The notes: generated from the sequence alone by a model not told the origin. Numbered from the stretch's first letter, positions 25,322 through 35,620 are shown. The stretch is DNA of 64,000 nt from Candidatus Zhuqueibacterota bacterium (GCA_029261995.1 JAJDAF010000016.1:1-64000); one strand, 5' to 3'. Numbers and translations are program-made.

Positions 25322-27790
25322 TCAGCACTTGGACCAGCCGCAGTTGTAGCACATCATGCAAGCAGCTTCGTGAATCACGCTTGCACCGCATTCCGGGCAG
25401 CTTGCGAGCATTGCTGCGTCATCATCGTCATCACCCTGACGAGCGTGATTTGTCTGAGCGACTTTCCCGGCTTCATCGTCCTCGTTAACGACTTTAGCAG
25501 CCACCACCTCGGGTGCATCCAGTCTGCCGACGCGAATCATGTAACGTTCAAGAGCTTTCCCAATCGCATCTGGCGTTGAGAGTATCAGTTCACCATCTTC
25601 CCACACCGGAGCCGGACCGCTGATGCCTTTGAGTTCTCCGATAATCTCCCTGGGATCGATGTGCGACCGTAGCGCCAGGGAAATCAAACGGCTGATTGCT
25701 TCAGTCTGGGCCGCCGCGTTTCCGCCAGCCTTGCCAATGTTGGAGAAGACCTCGCAAACGCCACCGTCATCTTCGTTAATTGTCACATAAAGATTACCTT
25801 CGCCAGTTCGAATTCGTTCGGTCGCGCCGTGGGTGAGTTTCGGCCGCGTTCTTGGATGGTAGCCGTTTTTGTCTGCTTGCGCCTGGTTGAATTTCTCCGT
25901 TTGCAAAATGCCTTCCCGGCTGCCCTCACGGTAAACTGTGATGCCTTTCAGGCCTGCTTTGTAGGCCGTTACGTAAATGTCTGCTACCGTCTCCGGTTTT
26001 GTGTCTTCAGGCAGATTGACCGTGGACGACAGGCTTGTGTCTACATACTTTTGAATAACTCCCTGCATTTTGACCCGGAAGTAGGCATCAATATTGTGTG
26101 AAGTAACGACATAGTCGGGAAGTTGAGAATCGTCGCCGAATTGCTCTTTGATGAGAGGATGGTAGACCTTGTAGTCGCGGAAAGTCTCCCCGTCGTGGTT
26201 TTTGACTTTGCGCGTGTAACTCGTGCAGAAAATGGGCTCGATACCTGAACTTGTCTCGGACACAATCGAACCGGTTCCGACCGGTGGCACCGTCAGCACT
26301 GTGGAGTTGCGGATGCCATTCGCCCGGATTTCGTCTTGAATGCGCTTGGGCAGGGATTGCACGAACTTGCTCTTGCGATAGCCTTTCCAGTCGTACAGAG
26401 GAAAGGGGCCCTTCTCCTGGGCCAGCTCGACGGATGTTTCGTAACATGCATCCCGGATGGTGCGCATGATCTTTTCGGTGATGCGCAAAGCAGCATCCGA
26501 GTCGTAGGCAATCCGCATCTTGACGAGTGCGTCTCCAAGCCCGGTAATGCCGACTCCGACTCGTCGATCAGATGCAACCGCATCCCTGATCTTGTCAAAC
26601 GCGTGAAATTCCATGTTGTAGTCGATAACGTTGTCCATGAAGCGCGTGGCGATTTTGGCCGTGGCGCGCAAGTCATCGAAGTCCAGCGTTCCATCGTCGC
26701 CCATGAATCTCGCAAGGTGCAAGTTCCCGAGATTGCATGCGGTGAAGGCAGCAAGCGGCTGTTCACCACATGGGTTTGTGCTCACCAGCGGATTGGCGTA
26801 TTCGACATTGTGGAACTCCTTCATCGTGTCCCAAAAAATAATTCCGGGTTCCGCCGAGGCGTGAGCATTGTCAATAATCTTTTGCCACAGATCCTTTGCA
26901 CGAATGCTCTTAAACACCGTGGGCTCTATTTCCTTTTGTTGTTCGGGCAGGCATGGCCACCTGAGATCGAACTCGGCATCGTTTAGCAGTGCTTCCATGA
27001 ACTCGTTGGTGATCAAAACGCTGACGTTGGCGTATTTCACTTTATGTCTGCCTGAGTCGCTCTTAATCGAAACGAACTTTTCGATGTCCGGGTGGTCGAT
27101 ACGCAAGGTTAGCATCAGAGCGCCGCGTCTGCCTGCCTGCGAGACGGTGTTTGTGCTCTCGCTGAGCAGGTTCATGAACGCGGTGACGCCCGGAGACTTG
27201 TCAACGGTAGCATTAACCGGAGAACCTTCCGGACGCAATACCGAGAGATCCGTACCTACACCGCCGCCGGTGCGATAGACCATGGCGCTTTCGGTCAAGG
27301 AGCGGTAGATCCCGCCAAGACTGTCCTCCTCAATCGGAATGACGTAGCAATTCGAAAGTGTGGGGCGGCGTTTCGCATCCTCGCGTCCGGCGCCGTGCAT
27401 CACTCTGCCACCGGGCAGGAATTTGAAATTGAAAAGGATCTTGAAGAATTCCTTGTACCAGTGCTCGCGATCCGTCTCCACGGATGCCATGGCGGTAGCA
27501 ACGCGGTGCCACAGGTGCAGAGGGCCGTCCTCGTTGGGGGCCAGGTATTTCGCCTCCAACACATCCCGGGCCAGAGTGTTGTCGCCATAATAGGACAGGG
27601 AGTCACCAGCGCGCTCAATGTGCTCTTCCGGGAAGAACTCCGCAAAATCCTTCTTTATTCTTCGCAAAAGAGCAAGACTGCCACCTGAACCATCCTGTTC
27701 AGCCCGCTCCTTCGGCTCGTTGCCATTGCCATTAGCTTTCACGCGCCTTTTGTCTCCGACGACGGCGCCTGAGTAGGATTGCTTCTCCAT
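25322..27790 (-). CDS. nrdJ: Adenosylcobalamin-dependent (class II) ribonucleotide reductase
   Basis: 822 residues; reduces ribonucleotides to deoxyribonucleotides using coenzyme B12. After a 40-residue polar tail come TLSNCYVIPIEEDS (first redox Cys), YRTGGGVGTDLSVLRP, NPCGEQPLAAFTACNLGNLH (the radical Cys and the NPCGE loop), and GVGITGLGDALV. The C-terminal 140 residues include TIDE-like DUF sequence ending in a zinc ribbon, CPECG...CMMCYNCGWSKC, whose tail Cys residues probably regenerate the active-site disulfide. There is no nrdB-type partner, as expected for class II. Two NrdR-like boxes lie upstream. Confidence 0.93.
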   Translation of the reverse strand: MEKQSYSGAVVGDKRRVKANGNGNEPKERAEQDGSGGSLALLRRIKKDFAEFFPEEHIERAGDSLSYYGDNTLARDVLEAKYLAPNEDGPLHLWHRVATAMASVETDREHWYKEFFKILFNFKFLPGGRVMHGAGREDAKRRPTLSNCYVIPIEEDSLGGIYRSLTESAMVYRTGGGVGTDLSVLRPEGSPVNATVDKSPGVTAFMNLLSESTNTVSQAGRRGALMLTLRIDHPDIEKFVSIKSDSGRHKVKYANVSVLITNEFMEALLNDAEFDLRWPCLPEQQKEIEPTVFKSIRAKDLWQKIIDNAHASAEPGIIFWDTMKEFHNVEYANPLVSTNPCGEQPLAAFTACNLGNLHLARFMGDDGTLDFDDLRATAKIATRFMDNVIDYNMEFHAFDKIRDAVASDRRVGVGITGLGDALVKMRIAYDSDAALRITEKIMRTIRDACYETSVELAQEKGPFPLYDWKGYRKSKFVQSLPKRIQDEIRANGIRNSTVLTVPPVGTGSIVSETSSGIEPIFCTSYTRKVKNHDGETFRDYKVYHPLIKEQFGDDSQLPDYVVTSHNIDAYFRVKMQGVIQKYVDTSLSSTVNLPEDTKPETVADIYVTAYKAGLKGITVYREGSREGILQTEKFNQAQADKNGYHPRTRPKLTHGATERIRTGEGNLYVTINEDDGGVCEVFSNIGKAGGNAAAQTEAISRLISLALRSHIDPREIIGELKGISGPAPVWEDGELILSTPDAIGKALERYMIRVGRLDAPEVVAAKVVNEDDEAGKVAQTNHARQGDDDDDAAMLASCPECGASVIHEAACMMCYNCGWSKC

Positions 27791-27849
27791 GGAACACTCC
27801 TGTCCTGATTTTATGATGGGTGGCTAGTATTTCGAAATGTGACGGGTGG

Positions 27850-27878
27850 AATATACGATCTGACAGACGGGAAGTCAA
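27850..27878 (-). promoter_or_regulatory. Promoter of nrdJ
   Basis: On the - strand: TTGACT (27878-27873), 17-bp spacer, TATATT (27855-27850). The leader to the nrdJ ATG at 27790 is about 50 nt, too short for a cobalamin riboswitch. Confidence 0.7.
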
Positions 27879-27885
27879 GAAAAAA

Positions 27886-27933
27886 ATACCAAATGTAGTA
27901 TTTTTAATTTATTGATAACACTACAGGTAGTAT
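27886..27933 (-). promoter_or_regulatory. Pair of NrdR-box-like palindromes upstream of nrdJ
   Basis: Two imperfect 16-bp palindromes: 27886-27901 (ATACCAAATGTAGTAT) and 27918-27933 (ACACTACAGGTAGTAT). Each has 6 of 8 base pairs symmetric, and their centres are 32 bp apart, about three helical turns. Both resemble the ACACTATATATAGTGT consensus of NrdR, the repressor of ribonucleotide reductase genes, which binds paired boxes spaced by whole turns. They lie directly upstream of the -35 box. No nrdR gene is in the window. Confidence 0.65.
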
Positions 27934-27986
27934 GCCGCTTTTGTCTGCGTCAGTCGTGCGACAGAACTTGTGGACCTAAAAACACC

Positions 27987-28015
27987 TTGACACGCAGGCA
28001 AATAATCTTTATATT
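27987..28015 (+). promoter_or_regulatory. Promoter of the riboflavin operon
   Basis: TTGACA at 27987-27992, 17-bp spacer, TATATT at 28010-28015. The leader to ribD is about 60 nt, so there is no room for an FMN riboswitch. Confidence 0.8.
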
Positions 28016-28081
28016 TATCTCGTTCAAATATTATGATAAGTCAAGTGAAAATAAGCTCTAAACAGTGACCGATCGCGACCT

Positions 28082-29167
28082 GTGACCGACGAAAATTTTA
28101 TCGCAAGAACTCTGGGTCTGGCTGTCCAGGGAAGGGGATACGTCAGTCCCAACCCGATGGTCGGCGCGGTGATTGTCAAAGACGGGGAGGTGATCGGCCA
28201 GGGATACCATGCCCGCTACGGTCTCGCCCATGCAGAGGTGGCCGCATTTGAGTCCGCCACAAAGAGCCCGGTAGGCGCGACGCTATATGTCAACCTAGAG
28301 CCGTGTTCGCATTTTGGCAGACAACCCCCTTGTGCGCAGAGAATTGTTGACAGCGGAGTCAGCAGGGTGGTGCTCGGCACCTTGGACCCGAATCCTCTTG
28401 TGGAAGGTAAGGGCATGAGATTCTTGCGAGACCACGGCGTCGATGTCGTTTGCGGCGTCGAGGAAAGCAAGTGTCGCGCGCTCAACGAAGCTTTCTTTAA
28501 GCATATTCAGACCGGCCGGCCGCTTCTCACTTTGAAGATTGCCCAAACACTTGATGGTCGAATTACCGCCGCGGATGGCGGATCAAAGTGGATTTCGTCG
28601 AAGCGGTCTCGATGGTTCGCACATCGCCTGCGGGCGCAGAACGATGCCATCATCGCTGGAATTGGCACGGTATTGATCGATGACCCGCAGCTAAACGTTC
28701 GACTTGTCGATGGAGTAGATCCGCTAAGAGTCGTGCTCGATAGCAAGCTGCGGATTCCACTGACAGCCCGAATGCTGAACGACGAACTCGCGCATAAGAC
28801 TGTCGTAGCGACGACCCCGGCTGCATCGGAAGAAGATGCGCAGCGAATCGAAGACAAGGGCGCGGAAGTCTTGACGTTGCCCGCAAGGCCGGACGGCAAA
28901 GTTGACCTGGATGGGGTTAGCAAGAAGTTGGGGGAGCGCGGTATCGTTTCTGCGATGATAGAGGGCGGCGCCGGCGTCTTCTCAGGATTCCTTCGCGCCG
29001 GGTTAGTCGATCGTGTCGCGATTTTTGTCTCGCCCCAGTTGGTCGGCGCAGGGCTGTCCGCTGTAGCCGATTTTGGCGTGACAACTCTGACCGAAAGCCT
29101 CAAACTTACAGATGTGCGGAATAAAAAAATTGGGCGTGACATTCTAATTACTGGCCGAGTCAAGTGA
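28082..29167 (+). CDS. ribD: RibD, bifunctional deaminase/reductase of riboflavin synthesis
   Basis: 361 residues. The N-terminal deaminase has the zinc motif HAEVAAFE and PCSHFGRQPPC; the C-terminal reductase has LKIAQTLDGRITAADGGSKW and MIEGGAGVFSGFL. It catalyses steps two and three from GTP toward riboflavin. The start is GTG 28082, which gives the usual NFIARTLGLAVQGRGYVSPN beginning; a ribosome binding site is not obvious. First gene of ribD-ribE-ribBA-ribH. Confidence 0.95.
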   Translation: MTDENFIARTLGLAVQGRGYVSPNPMVGAVIVKDGEVIGQGYHARYGLAHAEVAAFESATKSPVGATLYVNLEPCSHFGRQPPCAQRIVDSGVSRVVLGTLDPNPLVEGKGMRFLRDHGVDVVCGVEESKCRALNEAFFKHIQTGRPLLTLKIAQTLDGRITAADGGSKWISSKRSRWFAHRLRAQNDAIIAGIGTVLIDDPQLNVRLVDGVDPLRVVLDSKLRIPLTARMLNDELAHKTVVATTPAASEEDAQRIEDKGAEVLTLPARPDGKVDLDGVSKKLGERGIVSAMIEGGAGVFSGFLRAGLVDRVAIFVSPQLVGAGLSAVADFGVTTLTESLKLTDVRNKKIGRDILITGRVK

Positions 29168-29176
29168 GGTGGATGA

Positions 29177-29818
29177 GTGTTCACAGGTCTAGTTGAAGAA
29201 GTTGGCATCATCGCTGCCGTCAGCCGGAAATCCGGCGCGACGCGCTTCACGATCAGGGGAGAAGACGTGCCGCGCGACCTCAAGGTGGATGATAGTGTTG
29301 CGACAAACGGAGTTTGCCTGACAGCGGTGAAAGTAGCCTCGGGTGATTTTGATGTCGAGGCCGTGGAAGAAACGTTGCGCAAGACCACTCTGGGCTCATT
29401 GAAGCAAGGCTCTAAGGTCAATCTTGAGCGGGCGCTGCGGTTCTCCGACCGACTGGGAGGCCACTTGGTTCAGGGCCACGTCGATAGTGTTGGGACAATC
29501 ACGAGCATCTTGCCTCAGGCAGGAGGAGTGCTACTGTCAGCACGGCTGCCGGTTGAGAAAATGAAGTATGTTATCTCGGAAGGGTCGATTGCGGTAAATG
29601 GCGTCAGCCTGACCGTTGCCAGAATCAGTCAGGATGAGATCTCTATTGCACTGATTCCGCACACGCTGAGCAGAACCACGCTGGGGGAGATTCAAAAAGG
29701 CGACACGGTCAATATAGAGGTTGATTTGATCGGCAAGTATGTCGAGAACATCATCCTTAAGTCCCGCGCCGACGGCTTAACCGAAGCCCAAATCCGAGAC
29801 TGGGGCTTTCACACCTAA
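29177..29818 (+). CDS. ribE: Riboflavin synthase, alpha subunit
   Basis: 213 residues; dismutates two lumazine molecules to riboflavin. The start [10 protein letters not shown] and the tandem repeats with [23 protein letters not shown] and [11 protein letters not shown] are diagnostic of the two barrel repeats. GTG 29177 has GAGGTGG upstream. Confidence 0.95.
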   Translation: MFTGLVEEVGIIAAVSRKSGATRFTIRGEDVPRDLKVDDSVATNGVCLTAVKVASGDFDVEAVEETLRKTTLGSLKQGSKVNLERALRFSDRLGGHLVQGHVDSVGTITSILPQAGGVLLSARLPVEKMKYVISEGSIAVNGVSLTVARISQDEISIALIPHTLSRTTLGEIQKGDTVNIEVDLIGKYVENIILKSRADGLTEAQIRDWGFHT

Positions 29819-29835
29819 ACTTATCGGGATTAAGA

Positions 29836-31074
29836 ATGTTCGACCGCATCGAAGACGCAATTGAGGATTATCGCCAGGGCAAAATTTTGGTGGTTATCGA
29901 TGATGAAGACCGCGAAAATGAAGGCGATTTCATCATGGCCGCGGACAAAGTCACGCCGGAGAAGATCAATTTTCTGAGCAAGTACGGCCGTGGCCTGATT
30001 TGCGTGCCCATGGCCGGCGAGCGTCTCGATGAACTCGAATTGCATTCGATGGTGCTCAAAAACACCGAGAAACTGAAGACATCTTTCACGGTGTCGGTCG
30101 ATGCCAAGAAGAATACGACGACGGGTATCTCCGCATTTGATCGCACTGAGACCATCAAGACCCTCATTGACCCCGCAACAAGACCGGAAGATCTTGCGCG
30201 GCCAGGGCATATTTTCCCGCTGCGCGCACGCCGAGGTGGCGTTCTGGTGCGGGCAGGGCACACCGAGGCCGTTGTAGACCTCGCCAGGCTGGCCGGGCTC
30301 TATCCCAGCGGTGTTCTGTGTGAAATTATGGATGATGACGGAACCATGGCCCGAGTTCCGAAACTCAAAGAAGTTGCGGACAAGTTCAAGCTTCGGTTTA
30401 TCACCATACAGGATCTGATCGAATATCGCCGCCGCACCGAGAAACTGATTCAAAGGCGGGTCAGCACCAATCTGCCCACAGGTTTTGGCGACTTTGAACT
30501 TCATCTCTACTCCAGCCGCATCGACGGCCAGGACCATGTTGCCCTTGTCAAGGGTGATGTCACGACTGGTGAACCCATCATGGTCCGGGTGCATTCGCAG
30601 TGTCTCACTGGTGATATTTTTGGCTCTCTGAGATGCGACTGCGGAGCACAACTGCATGCCGCGATGGGCAGAATCAACGAAAACGGAAAAGGTGTCGTGC
30701 TCTACATGCGCCAGGAAGGCCGAGGCATCGGGCTTGAGAACAAGCTCAAAGCCTACAATCTTCAAGACGAAGGAAAAGACACTGTCGAGGCCAACGAGGC
30801 ACTCGGGTTCAAAGCGGATTTACGCCATTATGGTCTCGGCGCACAGATTCTCTATGATCTAGGGATTCGCAAAATTCGTCTATTAACCAACAATCCTAAA
30901 AAAATCGTCGGCATCAGCGGCTATGGCCTGGAAGTGGTTGAACGTGTGAATATCGAGGTGCCACCCAACAAAATCAATGCGAAGTACCTGGCGACCAAAA
31001 AGGATAAACTCGGCCATTTATTGACCCTTGAAGAGGAAGATGGGCCAACCGAGCATCAGTTTCTCATAAAATAA
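29836..31074 (+). CDS. ribBA: RibBA, dihydroxybutanone phosphate synthase / GTP cyclohydrolase II
   Basis: 412 residues, a fusion of both entry enzymes of riboflavin synthesis. RibB part: [33 protein letters not shown] and [15 protein letters not shown]. RibA part: zinc motif [17 protein letters not shown] and [16 protein letters not shown], then LTNNPKK. Both active sites look intact. 17 bp after ribE. Confidence 0.96.
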   Translation: MFDRIEDAIEDYRQGKILVVIDDEDRENEGDFIMAADKVTPEKINFLSKYGRGLICVPMAGERLDELELHSMVLKNTEKLKTSFTVSVDAKKNTTTGISAFDRTETIKTLIDPATRPEDLARPGHIFPLRARRGGVLVRAGHTEAVVDLARLAGLYPSGVLCEIMDDDGTMARVPKLKEVADKFKLRFITIQDLIEYRRRTEKLIQRRVSTNLPTGFGDFELHLYSSRIDGQDHVALVKGDVTTGEPIMVRVHSQCLTGDIFGSLRCDCGAQLHAAMGRINENGKGVVLYMRQEGRGIGLENKLKAYNLQDEGKDTVEANEALGFKADLRHYGLGAQILYDLGIRKIRLLTNNPKKIVGISGYGLEVVERVNIEVPPNKINAKYLATKKDKLGHLLTLEEEDGPTEHQFLIK

Positions 31075-31087
31075 AACCGGATGATTG

Positions 31088-31555
31088 ATGATGAAGACCT
31101 TTGAAGGAAATCTCTCCGCGACCGGCAAAAAAATCGGCATCGTGGTGGGGCGCTTTAACGCTTTTATTGGCAAGGAACTGTTGGCCGGGGCACACGACTG
31201 CTTGCTCAGGCACGGCGCCAAAGATGGTGACATCTCCGTGGCGTGGGTTCCGGGCTCTTTTGAGCTGCCAATTGCGGCGCAGGCGATGGCAAAAAGCAAG
31301 CGTTACGACATTGTGATTTGTCTCGGCGTTTTGGTGAGAGGCCAGACGCCACATTTCGATTACATTGCGGCGGAAGCAACCAAGGGCATCGCGCAGGTTG
31401 GGCTATCGACGGGCGTACCAACCACGTACGGCCTGATCACTGCGGACACGCTGGAACAGGCGATGGAGCGCGCTGGCACCAAGGCAGGCAACAAGGGCTG
31501 GGATGCGGCTATCTCCGGCATCGAAATGGCTAACCTGCTTAACCAATTAACTTGA
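31088..31555 (+). CDS. ribH: 6,7-dimethyl-8-ribityllumazine synthase
   Basis: 155 residues; condenses dihydroxybutanone phosphate with the pyrimidine to give lumazine. Key segments are [44 protein letters not shown] (with catalytic His) and [18 protein letters not shown] 31088 or 31091 are equivalent choices. The normal length predicts a capsid-forming or pentameric enzyme. Confidence 0.95.
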   Translation: MMKTFEGNLSATGKKIGIVVGRFNAFIGKELLAGAHDCLLRHGAKDGDISVAWVPGSFELPIAAQAMAKSKRYDIVICLGVLVRGQTPHFDYIAAEATKGIAQVGLSTGVPTTYGLITADTLEQAMERAGTKAGNKGWDAAISGIEMANLLNQLT

Positions 31556-31580
31556 ATTTCTGACTTTCCGGGGAATTGTT

Positions 31581-33815
31581 ATGGCGATGCGCTGTAGATG
31601 GCAGCTTCTGGCTCTCATTCTGGCATTGATGTCACTCGGGCCGGCCCAGGCTCAGATTGTGGAGTGGCAGAGCTTCACGGGTACGGGAACAATTCGACAA
31701 ATCGCGACCGGCGGCGACCAGGTCTGGGCCGCAACCACAGGTGGCGTTTTGTCGGTCGAGTCTGCCACGCGCACGGTCACGAAGTTTACGAACACCGAAG
31801 GCTTGTCCGGCAACAACGTCGTTGCTGCAGAAGTCGATGCCAGTGGGGCAATCTGGTTTGCACTTGCCGACGGCTTGCTGAACCGGTATTCGCCTGCATC
31901 TGACACATGGCGCGTCATTCGCGATTATTCGGGTCAGCAGGTCACGGACATTGTTGCATTCGGCGACTCGCTCTACGTCGGGCTTGGCATTGGTGTTAGC
32001 CTTTTCGATATTGAGAAAAGTGAAGTCAAGGAAACGTACACGAATTTCGATCTTTCTTCGGGCAATGACGTCGAAAAGATTGCAGCGCGCAGCGTTTTCC
32101 TGAACGGCACCGACATTTGGGTTGCTACCGATAAGGGCATCGCGCAATCATCCATCGAGTTAGCAAATCTACAGGCGCCGTCCAGTTGGACGCAGCATCA
32201 ACAGGGTGACGGCCTGCGTTCAAACCTGGTCAGAATGGTGCTCGTGAGCCAGGGCGTGGTCTATGCGGCAACCAGGGCTGGTATCTCCCTGCAACAGGAT
32301 GGCGTCTGGCAAGATGCCGGTTTGGATGGTTCGGACGTCTTTGCCCTGGCGGCCGTCGAGCCTAGCGCCGTCTTTTCACAAAGCACGGTTGTCGCTGCCA
32401 CCGCGGACCGCGTTTTCTCGCTTGAGCCATCCGGCAACTGGCAATCACTAGGCCCGTCGCTCAGGGACATCACCGCGCTCTCGTCTGACCAGTCAGGAGA
32501 TATCTGGATCGGCCGGGATAACCTGGGAGTGGCGAGCTTCAACGCCGACGCCACGGAGTGGAACCTGGCCGATATCAATAGCCCTGCCAGCAACGATTTC
32601 AAGTCCCTCATGCTGGACCCGGACGGCAAGTTGTGGTGCGCCTCGCAGGGTGGCGGCATTCACATCTGGGATGGTGAGTTGTGGACGAATTTATCCCGCG
32701 CGACAGGCCTGCCAAGCAATGACTACAGGACATTCGCCATTGACACCGACGGCAGAATCTGGGCGGGTAGCTGGGGCGGAGGCATCACTATTCTGGAGGA
32801 GACATCTAGCGGCTTGGAAGTTGTTTCGAAAATCGATACCGCAGGTGGCATTCTGTCGGGCTTCATCGGCGATCCGGCATTTGTGCTCGTCCCTGAACTG
32901 CTTGCGGACGCCTCAAACAACATTTGGATGTTGAATCGTGAGGCTGTCAACACCCAGGTTCTCGCCACTCGCACGGTCAACGATGAGTATGCCTATTTTT
33001 CCACAAACGAAGGGATTATTTCGCGTTTTGTCACGGCCCTTGAGGTCGATCAGGGCGGCCGTATCTGGCTTGGGACTCAGGACCGCGGCGTGCAGGTGGT
33101 AGATTATGGACTGACCCTGTTCGACGCCAGCGATGATGATCTCACTCAGGGGCTGAACACGAACGATGGAATCTTTACAAATGAGATTACTTCGCTTGCC
33201 GAGGACAAGGATGGAACGATTTGGATCGGCACGGTGGAAGGGCTCAATTTCTGGGCTGGTGGATTGCCAGGGCAGCAGTTCGGCATTATCAACAGTACCA
33301 TAACGACGATTGGTGTGGATGGCAGAAACAATAAATGGATAGGCACGGTAAACGGCGTCACCGTGCTTCGTCGCGACAGAGAGAAGATTGCTGACTACTC
33401 ACCCAGCGATAGCCCCCTGGTCGCTGGCAACATCCAGTCTTTCGCATTCAACGAGACCACTGGGGAAGTATGGATTGGCACCGACAACGGCTTGAGCCGT
33501 GCTCTAACCTTGTTTACGGCGCCGAAAGAGGATCTGAGCCAGTTGACTGGATTCCCGAACCCGTTCATCGTCGATGGTTCTGACAAACAGTTTGTGATTA
33601 CCAATTTGGCTGAAGACACAGATATCAATATTTTCACAGCTTCCGGCAGACTAGTAAAGACATTCAAGGCCATCCAGGATATCGAAGGAGCACAGGCGTT
33701 TTGGGACGGCACAGATGAAGACGGGATGCCTGTCGCGAGTGGTGTTTACGTCTATCTGGCTTCCACGGACAATGACATCTCCGCGTCCGGCAAGGTCGCG
33801 GTCGTCCGCAGATAA
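31581..33815 (+). CDS. PorZ-like beta-propeller protein with T9SS sorting domain
   Basis: 744 residues. A signal peptide (WQLLALILALMSLGPAQAQ) is followed by repeated propeller blades (IRQIATGGDQVWAATTGGVL, GAIWFALADGLLNRY, GDIWIGRDNLGVASF, GRIWLGTQDRGVQVVDYG, GTIWIGTVEGLNFW) of the two-component-regulator-propeller type, then a C-terminal T9SS-type domain (GFPNPFIVDGSDKQFVI, WDGTDEDGMPVASGVYVYLA). Two propellers plus such a domain is the architecture of PorZ, a component of the T9SS attachment complex that holds A-LPS. Function assignment rests on architecture and N-terminal similarity only. Confidence 0.7.
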   Translation: MAMRCRWQLLALILALMSLGPAQAQIVEWQSFTGTGTIRQIATGGDQVWAATTGGVLSVESATRTVTKFTNTEGLSGNNVVAAEVDASGAIWFALADGLLNRYSPASDTWRVIRDYSGQQVTDIVAFGDSLYVGLGIGVSLFDIEKSEVKETYTNFDLSSGNDVEKIAARSVFLNGTDIWVATDKGIAQSSIELANLQAPSSWTQHQQGDGLRSNLVRMVLVSQGVVYAATRAGISLQQDGVWQDAGLDGSDVFALAAVEPSAVFSQSTVVAATADRVFSLEPSGNWQSLGPSLRDITALSSDQSGDIWIGRDNLGVASFNADATEWNLADINSPASNDFKSLMLDPDGKLWCASQGGGIHIWDGELWTNLSRATGLPSNDYRTFAIDTDGRIWAGSWGGGITILEETSSGLEVVSKIDTAGGILSGFIGDPAFVLVPELLADASNNIWMLNREAVNTQVLATRTVNDEYAYFSTNEGIISRFVTALEVDQGGRIWLGTQDRGVQVVDYGLTLFDASDDDLTQGLNTNDGIFTNEITSLAEDKDGTIWIGTVEGLNFWAGGLPGQQFGIINSTITTIGVDGRNNKWIGTVNGVTVLRRDREKIADYSPSDSPLVAGNIQSFAFNETTGEVWIGTDNGLSRALTLFTAPKEDLSQLTGFPNPFIVDGSDKQFVITNLAEDTDINIFTASGRLVKTFKAIQDIEGAQAFWDGTDEDGMPVASGVYVYLASTDNDISASGKVAVVRR

Positions 33816-33902
33816 TCAAGGGTGGCGACATTTTTACCAACCGTGGTTGAAAATCCTACAATGGCCCGAGCAGTGGGAAGTTATTAGTCAGGCATCATTC
33901 GG

Positions 33903-35612
33903 ATGTTACGTTCACTTTCAATCAAAAACTATGCTGTCATTTCTGATCTCGAGATTCGATTCCAGAGCGGATTGAACATGCTCACTGGCGAAACCGGGGC
34001 TGGAAAATCCATCATCCTGGGTGCGCTGGGGACGATTTTGGGCGACAGGATAGACACCACGGTTCTGCGTGCCGGCGCTGCCAAAGGAATCATAGAAGGC
34101 GAGTTCGACCTTCATGTGACGCCTGACGTCACCCGTTATCTGGCAGCACGCGATCTTGCCGAGACCTCCGACTACGTCTTCCTACGCAGGGAAATCTACC
34201 AGAATGGTCGCACGAGGGCGTTTGTAAATGACACACCGGTTCAGCTCTCCGTGCTACAGGACATCGCCGAACTGCTCGTCGATTTGCACGGCCAACATGA
34301 ACACCAATCCTTACTGCGCCAGCAAAGCCACCTTACTTTCATTGATGCTTTCGGCGGCTTTGAGCAAACTGTCTCTCAGGTGAACGAGGCACATGCCAGG
34401 TTGAAGACTCTGCAGGAGAAACTGGCTGCGCTCGTCAGTCGTCAAACCTCGCTCAGCGAAAAGCGCGAGTTTCTTGTGTTTCAAATGAATGAAATCAATA
34501 AGGTTAGGCCAGAGGTCGATGAGGCTCAGCAACTTCTGGCTGATGAAAAACTGCTGCAGCACAGCGAGCGCCTCCACAGTCTGACCAATGAACTGGTTGC
34601 CATCATCTATGAGACTTCATCATCCTTGTTTGACCAAATGGGGCAGGTCGAGGTCGGGCTACGTGAACTGGCGCGAATAGATGCTCGTTTTACGGAGAAT
34701 TTGGACGAGACTCTAACCGCCAAACTCACTTTCGATGAGATGGCGAAGTCACTGCAAGCCTACAGAGCAAATATCGAATTCAACCCTAATCGGCTTGAGG
34801 AGATTCAAACCCGGCTGTCTGAGTTGGCCGGGCTAAAAAAGAAATATTCTAGGGATATTGCAGGCATTCTCGCTTACCGCGAAGACATCCGTATCGAATT
34901 GGAGGGCATTGAAAATCTGGCACAGGAAATCGCCGAAACCGAGATACTCGTGGAAGAGCAGCGGCAAGAGTTTGCCCGGCTTTGCTTGCATCTAAGTTCA
35001 AACCGCAAGACAGCGGCTGGTGCTTTGGCTGAGCGTGTACCGAAAGTCCTTTCATATCTCGGAATGCCTGGGGCGCGTTTCAGCGTGGCGCTTGAGTATC
35101 AAGATGATCCAAATGGCGATGTAGAAGTTCAGGGTCAGAAAGTTCGATCTGTGCCAGGTGGCATAGATTTTGCTAGTTTCCTCCTTTCATCCAATGCCGG
35201 AGAGGATTTAAAGCCACTCTCCAAGGTAGCGTCGGGTGGCGAGATATCCCGTGTTATGCTCGCTCTGAAATCAGCGCTGGCCAAAGATGGGCAAATCCCG
35301 GTCTTGGTTTTTGACGAGATTGACATTGGCGTTTCCGGACGAATCGCACGGGCTGTTGGACGGAAACTGGGAGAGCTGGCCAAATTTCACCAGGTGATAT
35401 GCATAACCCATCTTCCACAGATTGCAAGTATGGGAGATCACCATTTTTTGGTGGAAAAGACAGATGTCGATGGCCGCACAGCCACGCAAATCAGGCAACT
35501 TGACGACGGCGAAAGGGAGATTGCAATCGCCAGGCTTCTCGCGGGAGATGATGTTTCCGAGGCGCATCTGAAGAGCGCACGTGAATTGTTGGAAGACGCG
35601 TTTGCACACTAG
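33903..35612 (+). CDS. recN: DNA repair protein RecN
   Basis: 569 residues, SMC-like ATPase that acts in double-strand-break repair. Walker A GETGAGKSIILGAL is near residue 30, a coiled coil spans about 150-370, and the C-terminal half has KVASGGEISRVMLALKSALA (signature) with VLVFDEIDIGVSGRIA (Walker B). ATG 33903 gives the canonical MLRSLSIKNYAVI start. Confidence 0.95.
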   Translation: MLRSLSIKNYAVISDLEIRFQSGLNMLTGETGAGKSIILGALGTILGDRIDTTVLRAGAAKGIIEGEFDLHVTPDVTRYLAARDLAETSDYVFLRREIYQNGRTRAFVNDTPVQLSVLQDIAELLVDLHGQHEHQSLLRQQSHLTFIDAFGGFEQTVSQVNEAHARLKTLQEKLAALVSRQTSLSEKREFLVFQMNEINKVRPEVDEAQQLLADEKLLQHSERLHSLTNELVAIIYETSSSLFDQMGQVEVGLRELARIDARFTENLDETLTAKLTFDEMAKSLQAYRANIEFNPNRLEEIQTRLSELAGLKKKYSRDIAGILAYREDIRIELEGIENLAQEIAETEILVEEQRQEFARLCLHLSSNRKTAAGALAERVPKVLSYLGMPGARFSVALEYQDDPNGDVEVQGQKVRSVPGGIDFASFLLSSNAGEDLKPLSKVASGGEISRVMLALKSALAKDGQIPVLVFDEIDIGVSGRIARAVGRKLGELAKFHQVICITHLPQIASMGDHHFLVEKTDVDGRTATQIRQLDDGEREIAIARLLAGDDVSEAHLKSARELLEDAFAH

Positions 35613-35620
35613 GAGACGAG

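Noticed and set aside
27779-28081. FMN or cobalamin riboswitch above ribD or nrdJ
   Set aside because: Promoters on both sides leave leaders of only about 50-60 nt, too short for either riboswitch, and no conserved cores were seen.
28507-29421. 304-codon open frame on the - strand over ribD and ribE
   Set aside because: It is antisense to two intact, well-conserved genes and reads as low-complexity Ser/Thr/Arg text; an artefact of codon usage.
29830-30765. 311-codon open frame on the - strand over ribBA
   Set aside because: Fully antisense to a clear RibBA gene; no family resemblance and no promoter or ribosome binding site.
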